Both the position numbers and the translations under genes were made by a program. From NCBI GenBank assembly GCA_018398585.1, contig JAGTTD010000012.1, forward strand, positions 23,197,036-23,261,035: a stretch of 64,000 nt of DNA, read 5' to 3'. Shown here one piece after another: positions 12,151 through 23,358 of the stretch. Within the stretch, counting starts at the first letter, position 1. Each line of letters starts with the position of its first letter. The stretch is from Simmondsia chinensis (Eukaryota; Streptophyta; Magnoliopsida; Caryophyllales; Simmondsiaceae). Under the pieces are notes generated by a model. The model did not search any database and was not told where the DNA came from. It saw only the letters and a program-made list of their open reading frames with translations.

Positions 12151-13330
12151 ATCTCCCCATTTTGATGATGACAAACATTTTGTGCTTTCCTTAAAAATAC
12201 GAAAATTGAAGTATCGTACAAGTATTAGATAAGTTCTTGGATCAGGAGCAAATAATGGAATCATTTGTATGCACGAGAGTGTCCATTCTACAATATGTTC
12301 ATATAGCCACTCATAAAAACGCTAACATTCAAAGTCAATGACCACATATAAAACATTATCTTGTCCTTATGCATTTTAGTGATTAACCATTTAATAACTG
12401 TGAATTTTCCTTTCTACCCATATGTCATTAACAAGGTGAGGACAAATCAATTTAAAATACTATCATTCAATGTTACTCGCCTCTTTGTTAGATGTAGCAT
12501 TTATTTTTGATATCATAATGATTTGCGCAGTGCTACAGACAAGTATCACAATATATTTTAAATATAAACAAAAACCAGCTTATCTCCCCTTTTGTTACCA
12601 ACAAAAAGAGAATAAATCAATTCGACGAACCCCTTTTGATGTTTCTCTCCCTTCATGATATATCGTAAGTATTTGACAAAGAATGATTTGTGCAATGCGA
12701 TATATATTATGAACAATACCAAGCTCTCTCCCTTTTATCATCAACAAAAAGTAATAAGTGAGGGTTATAACATTGGCATTTTTTCCCTCTATCAACAAGC
12801 GATATTGAAAATGGAGAGAGCTTAACATTAAAGGTCACAATATAAAAGTAGTATTTGTAAATATAGCTCAATATGTTAAAGAATAGTTTCACCTCTTTCG
12901 TCACTAATATTTTCATATTTCTCAATGACGTGAACATGAATGTTTTTCATAAAGCTACAGTATCAAATTTGGCTGAACTTTTGAATTTCTCATAACACAT
13001 TTACTACATTAATCAATAGAAAAAATTTATGTGCAAGAATGTGAAAGAATATTCAACTTAAACAAACAACGGAGAGATTTTGTTCAAAATAGAGATGGAA
13101 GATAAGTCTAATTTTAATGTTTCCTTTAAAAAAGGTTTTCAAGCACTAATATCTATCGGATTGGATAAGAATATATGGACAGTTCAACACTATCATGTTG
13201 AATCTTTAAGAGTCATCTTCAATACCACCACGCATACAAAATTAATGCAGACAAGTAATCATGATCATATTTCACCAAGTCATTCTTACTTCTGATGTCA
13301 CAAAAACTTTTTCACATAGAGGTTTAGTAA
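12151..13330 (-). promoter_or_regulatory. Pol-to-LTR spacer with several polypurine-tract copies
   Basis: On the minus strand, the sequence next to the LTR (12151-12176) reads CATCAAAATGGGGAGAT. Related copies lie at 12581-12609 (CAAAAGGGGAGATA) and 12725-12750 (AAAAGGGAGAGAG), each beside a TTTGTTGRTRA-like block; weaker ones are near 12640 and 12780. Conserved multiple PPTs upstream of the 3' LTR are a documented Sirevirus feature. Siresviruses of this type may also carry an env-like frame here; none is readable. Confidence 0.6.
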
Positions 13331-15760
13331 AAATATTGGCTAATTTGTCGTTTGTACAGACAAATTTCATGATTTCATCTCCTTTAAGCACGTGATTGCG
13401 AATGAAATGATTTCTAACCTCAATACGGTTAGTTCTAGAATGTTAAGCCGGGTTTTTTTTTTTAGGCATATAGCATTAATGTTATCACACATAGCAGGAC
13501 CACGATTGATATGATTGTCATAATCATGTAATTGATGCATTAACAACAATATTTGAGCATAACAATTTCTACAAGCAATATATTCGGCCTCGGTGGCAGA
13601 TAAGGCATTGAAATTTTGTTTTTTTACTAAACTATGATGCCAAAGTATAACCAAAAAATTTACAAGTGCCTCTAGCTGATTTCTAGTCTACTTTAAATCC
13701 AGCAAAATCTGCATCACTATATCTCTCTAGATAAGAGAAGTCACACTTAGGATAGAATAAGCCTAGATTTGGAGTATCAACTAGGTATCGAAAATTCTTT
13801 TCATGGCACACAAATGTGATTCTTTTGGACATGCTTTAAAGTAAAGCACATAAGCGCACACTAAACAAGATATCGGGTCTTCTAGCAGTAAGGTAAAGAA
13901 AAGATCCAAACATACCTTTACATAGCTTTTGATCAACCTTTTTACCTTTTTCATCCATGTCTAGCTTGAGTGCTGAGCTCATCGGAGTTGCAATTTCTTT
14001 AAAATTTTCCATGCCAAACTTTTTAAGAATTTCATTGAAGTACTTGGCTTAGTTGATGAAAATTTCTTCCTTGCTTTGCCTGATCCCCAACCAAGGAGGT
14101 AGTTGCGCTCTCTCATCTTGCTCATTTCGAATTCCTTACTCATAAGATTTGCAAATTCTTCTTCAAGAGATGTGTTGGTTAGCACCAAATAGTATATCAT
14201 CAAGATATATTTGAACAATGAGAATACCACTTTTAGAGTGTTTGGCAAAACGTATGGCGTGAACCTTCCCTCTTAAAATCAGTTTTGCATTAAAAAAGAA
14301 CTCGTATACGAAGCTCTAGGAGCTTGTTTTAAACCACAAAGAGCCTTTTTGAGTTTAGAAACATACTTTAGAAATTTGTCATTCTCAAATCTGGATGGTT
14401 ATTCAACATGAACTTATTCTTGAATAAAACCATTAAAAAATGTACTTTTTACATTCATTGAAAAGTTTAAAATTTTTAAATGAAGTAAAGGCACATAAGA
14501 GTCTTATAGCTTATAATCTGGCATTAGTGCATAGGTCTCTTCATAGTCGATGCCTCCCTTTTGGTTATAGTCTTTGGCTACTAACCTCTCCTTGTTTCTT
14601 AGCGCATTGCCTTCTTCATCTTTATTGTTACGATAGACCCACTTGGTACCGATGACTAAATGATCTTTGGGTCCATCCATAAGTTCCCACACTTCATTCT
14701 CTTGAGCTAATTGAGCTCTTCCATTACCATAATTCAATTTACATCATTGAGAGCCTCTTCTATGCTCTTGGGTTCTTCAAGAGAGATGAATGTGGCTAGA
14801 TGGCAATATTCAATCAAGGCATGCTTTTTTCTTACACCTTGTGGGAGATCATCGATGGTTTGACTTGTTGTGTGATCTTTAAAGAACTTCAAATCTCGTG
14901 GTAAGTCTTTCTCTTTGGATTCTACATTTTTGTTATTTCATCTCAATTCATCCTTTGGAACTTTAAGTTTAGCCTTTTCATGCTCCATGGATGAGGGTCT
15001 GCTATTTGTTGATCTTATCACTATATCCTCATCATCATGAGAAATTATATACGAAAAGTTATTATTTTCATCAAATAGTATATATATGGACACTTCTACA
15101 ACCTTTGTCTTTTATTATAGACTTTATATGCTTTCCTAGTAACAGAGTATCCAATTATTATATTTTCATGCACTCATGGATCAAATTTACCAAGGTTTGA
15201 AGCATGCAATATTTGGATTCCTTCCTTTGTAAAGTTCATAGAATGTTTTTTTTTAAATAGTCCTTATAAAAAGCTCAATTTAAAATGTAGCAAGCAGTGT
15301 TGACAGCTTTGGCCTAAAAAGATTTTGGCAAATTATTTTCACAAAACATGGTTATTGGCATTTCTTCAAGAGTTGTATTTTTTTCCTTCAAACACTCCAT
15401 TTTTTTTAGGAGTTCTAAAGCCAAAAAATTTTGGTTGATTCCAAACTAATCACAATATTTTTCCAAATCATCATTTTTAAATTTCCTTCCATGATCACTT
15501 CTAATTGAAATGATTTTAAAACCTTTTTCATTTGGCACTTATTTGCAAAACTTTCAAATTCTGCAAAGGCTTTAATTTTATGATAAACGAGTAAGCAACA
15601 ATTAGAAGTCCATATCAATTTCCACTAGGACTCAATTGTCTTGTAGGACAAAACAAGTCTATATGGAAGATCATATTCGTTATTGGATTTGAATGAAGAT
15701 CATGTTCGTTTCCCATATTAATATGCATCACAAATATGTTATTTTTCAAACTTAAGTTTT
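13331..15760 (-). pseudogene. Copia pol of the Sirevirus-like element (integrase, RT, RNase H)
   Basis: Minus-strand order: integrase fragments near 15700-15415, with a degenerate form of the block before the second catalytic Asp. Next is the integrase-RT linker and RT start at 14737-14504 (NEVWELMDGPKDH, GTKWVYRNNKDEEGN, GIDYEETYA). The RT catalytic YLDD is at 14209-14198. RNase H follows: the YSDADFAG block near 13720, then ALSATEAEYIA and the CDNINAI block in 13654-13367. Multiple frameshifts and stops separate the blocks, so no polyprotein can be made. It would copy the element's RNA and integrate the product. The protease and the first half of the integrase are too decayed to read. Confidence 0.85.
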
Positions 15761-17240
15761 TGTAAACAATTGACTAGATCATTTTTGTTTTTTGAAAGAT
15801 TTAAATTAGATCCATGCTTGCATATCAAGAAATCATTTTCATTTAAGACACTAGAACATAGAAAAAGTTCATACATTCATGATCAATCGTATAGGCATTA
15901 TCACATTCTAATAAATCAAGTAACAATTCATTTGTCTAAGCATGTGCCACTATGTATTTAGATGAGTCAAAAATCTACACAATAAACTTTGTCATATAGT
16001 TGACTAATGCTTAGAAGATTATGCGTAAGACAACGAACAAGTAAAACATCTTATATGCAAGGAGAAGACTGAGGAGCAACAATACTGATGTAAAGAATTT
16101 TTCTTTTCTTCTTATTGAAAGTGAGATTTCTTTTCCTTGGTTTGACGGAAGTGGACTTCAATTTATCTCTGCTTATATGACTTGGGAAACAACTATCCAA
16201 GCACCACTTTCGATTTTTGTTCTCAATCTTCGATCATACCTACACAATTTAACGAACTTTTGGTACCTAAATTTTCTTGGTTTCTTCATTTCTAGTCTTA
16301 AAATTAGGCGGTCGAGATCCCTTAGGAACCCAAACCATCCTTTTTTTTTTTCAGATTCTTTTTAAAGTGACATTGGTACACAATATGTCCGTGATCACTA
16401 TATTAATTACATCTTATAGAGCTTGTCAGTGGTGAGGAGGCTTTGACAAAAAATATATTCAAAATTTTCTTTTGAACCATTATAACCAATTCTGTCTTTA
16501 TTGTAAATGGATCTTTGAGAAGAGAGTATCCTTTCAAGTGTTTCATGCCCCTTGAAAAAGTTACTTCAAATTCTTGAAAGTTTTTTTACATGTTGTTTCA
16601 AAGATTCATTTTCTTTTTGCAATAATTCACCTTACATGGATTTTTTTTTTTGTTTCAAAGGACCTTATTTTCAAGGATTGTTTTTCGTTAACTGTTGTTT
16701 CAACTTGATCATTCATGATTGTATTTTTGTTTCCAAAAATTCATTTTCAAGCTTAAATACTAAACATTATTCTAACTACTTTTCCACAGAAGAGTTTTTG
16801 ATTTTTAATTTTTCAAATTTACCATATAACTCATGAAAACTAGACAGGAGCTCATCATAAGTATTTACTTCGTTTTCTTCAAGTTCTTCTTCTTTAGATT
16901 CAATGGCCATGAGACACGATTCACTTTCTCCTCTTCGCTTGTACCAAGGGATTCTTCACCTGGCTTTCTTTCAAATGTGGCTTCAAGTTTGTCCAAGTCT
17001 CCTTTGTGGTCTTTCAACATTTAACATAATTAAACACATTGGGAGTAATAACACGCAATAACTTGAAATAAATATTGGCAAATTTCTCAAGCATTATCTT
17101 GTCATTTTGGACAAGCTCACTTTCCAATTTCTCAATGATTTCATTTCCTTCTTTCGTTGAAGGAACAAAGTCACCATTTTTAGTGATTAACCATAAGTCA
17201 TGATCAGTAGATGTAATGAAAAGTCTCATGCTAAGCTTCC
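15761..17240 (-). pseudogene. Copia gag region of the Sirevirus-like element
   Basis: The N-terminal part of a copia gag capsid domain is readable at 17229-17014 on the minus strand. It has the typical early Leu-Trp pair (DLWLI) and the run ending in a V-T-P-N-VFNYV block. Downstream, 16850-16000 is T-rich on the plus strand (Lys/Glu-rich on the minus strand), as in a gag C-terminus, but is broken by stops. The zinc knuckle is not readable. The plus-strand frames 16177-16836 are shadows. Confidence 0.65.
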
Positions 17241-17280
17241 AATAGCAAAAGTTTTTACCATCAAAAAAATTTGAGGCTTG

Positions 17281-17436
17281 TCAGCCGATAGACCAAATAA
17301 AATAAGAATCATTATAAGGTAGTTAAACCAAATAATAGGTGCAAAAGTTGCCATAAGAATCACTGTAAGGTTTCTATAAGAATCGCTATAAGGTAGTTAA
17401 ACCAAATAAAATAAGAGTACTCTGTCTTATACTAAT
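17281..17436 (-). repeat. Short direct repeats and degenerate primer-binding site next to the 5' LTR
   Basis: The motif AAGAATCNNTATAAGGTAGTT and the motif GTTAAACCAAATAA each recur two or three times. Immediately next to the 5' LTR the minus strand reads TTAGTATAAGAC, a decayed form of the tRNA-iMet primer site TGGTATCAGAGC. Confidence 0.5.
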
Positions 17437-19775
17437 TGAAGGCCCAAAATGCAACCCAGAGGGGCGCGGGTGCGGGGGGGTGATTAGGTTCGTTTACAAT
17501 AAATTAGAAACCTTAAACTTTAAAAGCCGATAAAAAAACGAAAGACAAATAATAGGTGCAAGATATAAAGTAAAGGGAAGAAGAGAAAAATGCGCCACGA
17601 TTTTTCCCTAAGTGACTACTATTTGTCACATGTGCATTTCACTAAGCTTGATGATCCTTTTGAAACTTAGGCTTGGGATCCAACCTTTAATAAATGATTT
17701 TCTTGTTTGTAGGCTCAAGACCCAACATTTTTCAACCCATCCGTTAATCACGGTATGCTTAAGATCGGACCTTTAACAATCAATCCTTTTCTATTCAATA
17801 ACAAAATTTAACTCTTTTAAAGACCGATTTGATAATAAATCAAGCTCAAAAATAGCTAAGGATATGCCAATTAAGCTTAAATATTCAATAACAAAGAAAA
17901 ATAGTGGCACTTAAGATAACTTCAAGAAAAACAAGAGATTAAAACATTAAAGCGCAAGTATGCGTAGGAACGTTTTTTCAATGAAAGCTTAGAAAGTTGG
18001 ATTATTTTACCGAAGTATTCGAGCTCTATTTGTAGGCCCAAGAGACCTAAGAGGCGTGGGGAAGCATTTAAAAAAAATTGGAAAGAAACAAGATTTGAAA
18101 AGTAGCTGTTAGAGTTGTCGTAGGCTTTTGTATTGACACACATTAGATTACTTTATGTTTCTGTTTGTTTGTGTGCTCGACACATGCTTCTTATGTGACT
18201 ACACTCAACATGCTCTGGTGTTCTTGAACCTTTTTGACCATTGGACTTGATTTATTGGTACTCTCGAGCTTATTTTTGAATAATATTTTTTTCTTAATCA
18301 AACCAAAATATCACCCTAAGGGCATGTTTGGTATGGGGTTAAAAGGGGGGGGGGTGCTAATCTTTAATGATACAATTGTTAACGGGGTAACCATTACCCT
18401 TTGCCTTTCACCTTGTTTAGTTGTGCACTTTTAAAGGAGTAAACTTCAACAATAAATCTTTCATTATGTTTAGTTTCAGTGTAATATATATATATATATT
18501 TCATGCACTAATTCATTTCTTACATTATTTTTTAATTTTTTTTTAATTTAATTGTAATAAAATATAATTATTTATTAAAACTTTGAATAAAATCACCCTT
18601 GCATAATTGGAGATGTTTTAAATATCTAAAAATAATTTTGAAATTATTTAAAAAATTAGATAATCCTTATTACAAAGCCAACGATCTATCCCCACCGACA
18701 TTGCTATTGATTCTGACCTTCGGTCACCACCAACATCACCATAGTCGATCTCTCTTGCTTTCTATTCGCTTTTTGAATATTTAACATATTTTTTAAATCT
18801 CGAAATAATTTTAAAGTACTTAAAATATTTTTATAAATATATAAAACATTATTGCAAATATATAAAATATTTTTCTATTATTTAAATTTTTAATTATTTT
18901 TCATATTTAAATATTATTATGTATTTATAATTGTTAGATTTTTATACATATTTTTTATATTTAGAATATTTTCTAAATATATAAATATTTTAATAATATT
19001 CAAAACATTTTGTATATATTTCAAGTATTTTATAAATTTTAAAATTTTCTAATATTAAATATTTTTAAAATATTTAGAATATTTATTAAATATTTTAATG
19101 ATTTTTAAAGATATAAAATATATTTGTATAATATCCAAAATTTTCAAACAATAAACAAGTTGAAATTTTTTTTACCCCTTCCCTTATTATGGATGTTGCA
19201 CTAGGGGGTAGTGCAATGGTTTTAACTCCATTTCAGGGTAAACTTTTTCATGGGTTAAATATTAATGGTAATCCAAACGGGATTAAATAGAGTGTAATGG
19301 TTACTCCTGTTATCATTAACCCCAGTTAATCCATACCAAACATGCCCTAAGATATTTCTTTTAATCTCTTTATTTTAGGCATACCGCCGATAATGCAAAT
19401 TTAAAAAATATTTTTATTGAAAAATTGAATGAGCTCGAAGTTGTATTGAGTGATTTTTAAAAACATATTTGCTATAGCATCACAAATCGATATTGAGATT
19501 TTATGTCAATCAATATATCCCAATCCTAAATCCTGAAAAGTAGAATGAAACATCTTGAGGCGCCTAGGCTTGGATTTCATTCTATTGATTATGGATCAAT
19601 CTTCTCCTAAACTCTGATCATTTTCCTCTTGATTCATTATCTTGGAATACTTGATACCAACATGATCATTCTTGATTTTTCTTGCTTTCTCATGAGTCAT
19701 TTTTAACAAGGTTATACAATGACTCACTAATTATTATCATCAAAATTATGATGTAAATGGCTTTTAGAACCAACA
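17437..19775 (-). repeat. 5' LTR of the Sirevirus-like element, split by a Tourist-like insertion
   Basis: Excluding the insertion at 18320-19347 and its 3-bp duplication, about 1.3 kb remains, collinear with the 3' LTR. It ends in CCAACA at 19775. G runs near 17460-17481 correspond to the G-rich start of the family. Confidence 0.83.
18320..19347. mobile_element. Tourist-like (PIF/Harbinger-type) non-autonomous element, 1028 bp
   Basis: The ends are perfect 17-bp inverted repeats starting GGGCATGTTTGGTATGG, flanked by a TAA duplication at 18317-18319 and 19348-19350. TWA target sites and GGGC…TGTTTGG ends are typical of Tourist/PIF-Harbinger elements. The interior (18480-19170) is very AT-rich and has no transposase. 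The uninterrupted LTR copy at 11670 shows the empty-site sequence CACCCTAAGATATTTC, which proves the insertion. Confidence 0.92.
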
Positions 19776-20848
19776 AATTTTAAAGGATTGATTATTGGAA
19801 ATTGAGGGTACTTCAAATTTGTTTAAGACTCCTTATATCATATATGAAATTGAGAGTAGGAAAGTGTCTTTATATGTTGTCTTGTCCCTCACTTAGTAAA
19901 CTCTTGTGGGCTTAATGTAAGCCTTGAGGACCCATGCAGGTGCGCCTCAGCCCGCTGCACCAAGTCGGCCAGTCGCCATGTGGTGTAGGCTTTTTACAAC
20001 TCAAACCTTTGTTTTTCAACCATTTGATATAACAGTTGTCAAGATAAATTTGGAAATGCGGGAAAATCTTACCTTGGCCGACAATCTAGGTCCAAGCTCG
20101 AGCTACCAACCCCTGACTTAAAATTGCCAACTCATTCCACACCTACTCCTTCAATAACAAAGCTGGATGCGTCCCTCCTCCATATTCGACCACTCCTTCC
20201 ATATTAGGGGTGAATTTTTTTTTCTATTTCCTTGCCTGACAGTTACTCTAGCAGGTGGGTTCGTCACCAATAATTTGTGGCTTTGAGGCATAGAGAGACA
20301 CATATAAACATAGAGTCATTCCATCCTCTTCTCTGATACTATGTCTCTTGAGGCTATTCTTCCTTTTCCAATACTGCACAAATTAGGGCGTACTCTAGTC
20401 TATCTCGCTAGAGTACACTTTAGGAGTGGGACATTGTGTTAACCAAGGGGGCAAAGTGCTATATAGTTTAACCATACCAATTCGATTGTATAAACGACTT
20501 AGTGCAGTGGGGAACTCCATGACACGGTAATTCTTCTGTTTGATCCTACCTTTTTGTTTTTTTGTTTCCATCTATTCCTCAATTGTTTTGGTGTTCATTT
20601 ATGGTTTTGTTTGAGGTTATTTTGTTTTGAGATTACCTCGGTTCGAGGTCAACTTGGCTAAACTCGAGATCTTTCTGCTTGAGGATTTGGGGTTAGTAGT
20701 TCTGAGTTCGGTTTGTCCATGTGAATTAGTTCTTATCTGTCTTGAGTTAAAGTTTTGATTACTCATTAAGCAATTTTTCTTAAAAACTAAAAACTAAAAA
20801 TTAATGACAACAAAATTATTTTTAAAACATTATCTTTTAAAACCTAAA
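19776..20848. other. Unassigned sequence, possibly retroelement-derived
   Basis: No recognisable protein. The stretch 19830-20560 has the look of an LTR (repeated short motifs, a TATA-like TATATAAAC near 20310, then a leader ending ACACGGTAATTC), but I see no partner copy and no duplication. The frame 19924-20121 matches nothing I know. Confidence 0.3.
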
Positions 20849-20858
20849 GCACGCCCTA

Positions 20859-21832
20859 CAACAACAACAACAACAACAAGCCCAGTGCCTGCAAGGGCTT
20901 TCGCAAAAGCAGGGTCGGGGGGGGGGGGGGGGGGGGGATAGATGTATGTAGCCTTCCCCCTTAAGGGGGCTACCTTTAAGAGAGGCTGTTTCCAAGAACC
21001 CCCAACTTGAGAAGCCTGAGAGCTTGTCCGCAACATAGAGCATGTGACTTGGCAGCAGGGGAGCATCAAAGCATGAGTAAGACAAAACACACAGCGAGCA
21101 AAACAACAAACTCAAAGCAAGCCAGAACATGCAGAAATCAAAGAAATCAAAGGATAGGTACGCACGTAGGCGCTCATGAGAGCAAGTACACAACCTAAGT
21201 GCGCCAAGGGGAAGTCAAGGCCTAGCACTAGTAAGCTAGACTACCCTACTCTAACTAGGGCATCTATAACCCTTAGCCCTTCATTGGACCCTATCTAAGG
21301 CCATCTCTTCTCGAAGATTTCGGTGGGTGAGGTCTTGTCGGATCGTCTCCAGCCATCTCTTCTTTGGCCTGCCTCTTCTTCTCATGCCTAGTGTAGTAAG
21401 GGGCTGTTCGTATGTCCTTCCTGGAGCGTTGTCCGGTCTCCTTCTAATAGTCCGAATCACCTCAAATGTTGCTCCCTCAATTTATCTTCAATGGGGGCTA
21501 CGACCAATTTGCCTCTTATGACGTCATTTTGATCCTATCCTTCCTTGTGTGTCCGCATCTCCGCCACCTTCATCTTCTGTGTGTGCTGTTGTTTCATCGC
21601 CCTGCACTCCACCCCATACGTTATGGCTGGCCTCACAACCGTCTTATAGTATCTTCCCTTTAGCTTTAAGGGGAACTTTCTATCACAAAGTACCGCGGAA
21701 GCCATCCTCCACTTATGCCATCCCGCTTTAATCCGGTTGTTGACATCCTCGTCAACTTCGTTGTTGTGATGTATCATGGACCCAAGTACCTGAAGCTCTC
21801 CTTCTTCGCTGGTTATTGACATCCTCGTCATG
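20859..21832 (-). mobile_element. RTE-type LINE, 5'-truncated, minus strand, perfect 10-bp target duplication
   Basis: The minus strand encodes the C-terminal end of an RTE reverse transcriptase (21831-21535). Recognisable blocks are [38 protein letters not shown], then [18 protein letters not shown]. Homology continues with frameshifts to about 21330. A 3' UTR follows, and the element ends in a (CAA)n tail at 20859-20880. GCACGCCCTA stands at 20849-20858 and again at 21833-21842, so this is an insertion formed by target-primed reverse transcription. A run of about 21 G interrupts the 3' end near 20918. The Gly/Cys/Pro-rich frames there are artefacts. Confidence 0.92.
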
Positions 21833-21842
21833 GCACGCCCTA

Positions 21843-22105
21843 TTTATATAAATTAAATTATTGCAATCACTAATTCATTATCAGAACTTTTCCTTCTGAT
21901 CACATAAATACATGTTATACTTTGAAAAATATGAAAACCAGTGCGACCGAAAAAAAAAAAAAAAACCAAGTATAAAAACTAGAGTAATTCATTAAAATAT
22001 GATACACTTTTTCCACTAAATTTATTATTTTAGATAATTATTTTCTATTACTATAAAAATATGTATGCATATTTTAGAATTACTTAAAGTTTCCAATGAG
22101 ATAAT
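21843..22105. other. AT-rich flank, nothing recognised
   Basis: AT-rich sequence between the RTE insertion and the next LTR, with a poly(A) run near 21950. Confidence 0.4.
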
Positions 22106-22254
22106 TGTTGGAAGTATGCTTCCAAACTTTGAGTTAGGTTTATTAAAAAGTAAACTTGTGATTTTCCTTAATCCCTATTCCATTTTCCCATCTCACACCG
22201 GAAAAGAGGAGAAAAAAAAACTTACCTAAAATAGCGCATCTTCTTAAGTGTTGC

Positions 22255-22845
22255 TGATGCAGTGCAGCAGCGGAAGATTAGGGGGACGGGAAGGGAACAA
22301 CGGCCTTCCCTTTTATTTTATTAAACTCTAATAAAAATTACAGGGGAAAAATAAATTCGACTCTCGTCCTCACTCTTGATAATAGAACGAACAAATAATT
22401 CATAAATAAATCAAAGAAATTGGCTAACTAAAACCCTAACTATTCTCCTTTTTAAATAGAGGGATTTTCCTAGTTTAACTCTAACTAATTTAAAATTTAA
22501 ATTAGTTCCTAATTAGAGCCAACCGCTGAGATTGCAATCCGTGTGCTAGATCTAACAGTTAAGATCACAATCCGTGCGCTCCTCTTAAAATAAAGAAAAA
22601 TAAATAAAATGTTTAAATCTAAATTTTAAAACTAATCCTAATCCTAATCAAACTCTATCTAAAGACTAACTATCAGCCACATACTTCGTCAACCCGCGTC
22701 AATGGTTCCGCCAACCATGCGTCCCGCCAAGCTATGTGCCATTCACGGATGCGAAGCAGCTTCAACCTAATTCTCCTTCCCTGTTGGACCTCTATCCAAG
22801 GCGTTGTCTTCCCGTTAGCCCTCACCCGCTAGTCTCTAGATGGTG
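22255..22845 (-). repeat. 3' LTR of the small gypsy element
   Basis: Begins TGATGCAG; matches 24685-25268 along its length (for example TTCCCTTTTATTTTATTAAA and the paired 'aatccgtgygct' motifs). The terminal CA is changed to TG here. Plus-strand frame 22736-23140 is a shadow. Confidence 0.85.
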
Positions 22846-23090
22846 GCTGCATCATTCTCTCCGGCTTGGAGAGAATTCGTCCTCGAATTGGACAAAGGGT
22901 CTTTCTCCCCATGTAGAATCCTCTTATTCCAGCGACCAAGCTTTTCGCACTACAGTCCATTCTCCTTCTTGTCATGCTCCGCTCTCGCAAGTGACTGAGC
23001 GGCCAAGCTATTCGCCAAAGGAGGCGGGCTGCATCATCCTCTCCCGTTTGGAGAGAATTTGCCCTCAAATTTGCCACGAAGTCGTTGGGA
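22846..23090 (-). repeat. Duplicated PPT/pol-tail segment
   Basis: Two direct copies about 185 bp apart (near 22850-22890 and 23030-23075). On the minus strand each reads a GGAGAGRATGATGCAG-type purine tract after an FxxNSLQTGEDDA-like coding tail (seen as NLRANSLQTGEDDAA). That tail resembles the C-terminal end of gypsy polyproteins. Confidence 0.55.
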
Positions 23091-23358
23091 TCCTTCTTGC
23101 CATAATTAGGACACTCACCGAAGATGAAGGAGCCTCATGATACATGCTGATCTCGATGGTGGACCTATTGTCAGTATATCCTTGCAATGTCTCACCTTGT
23201 TTAGATGGTAAAGGTGGCGTGAACTCTACTCGGTGATGGAGCAGATCCGGTAACCCTCTTCTTGGTGCTTGACACTCCCATTGTGGCCTTGTTCTTACCA
23301 CTGTCACAACTCCCGGTAATTCTTTCACTTCTTTTATCTGTGTTGTTTCGTTATTACC

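Larger units (their letters stand above)
10706..19775 (-). mobile_element. Sirevirus-like Ty1/copia element, minus strand, with two LTRs
   Basis: Two diverged LTRs (10706-12150 and 17437-19775) enclose gag and pol remnants in the order expected for minus-strand transcription. LTR ends read TGAAGGCC…GGCCAACA on the plus strand, with the last base of the left copy changed to G. The 5-bp flanks are TATTT and AATTT, matching at four of five positions. A polypurine tract adjoins the left LTR, with further PPT-like copies between pol and LTR. The 1.2-kb pol-to-LTR spacer, the repeated PPT motifs and the ~1.4-kb LTRs point to the Sire (Maximus) lineage. A solo LTR of the same family is at 58339. The sub-family is an inference. 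Confidence 0.85.

Noticed and set aside
20830..21193. Pro/Cys-rich small proteins on the minus strand
   Set aside because: They arise from a CAA repeat tail and a G homopolymer in an RTE 3' UTR.
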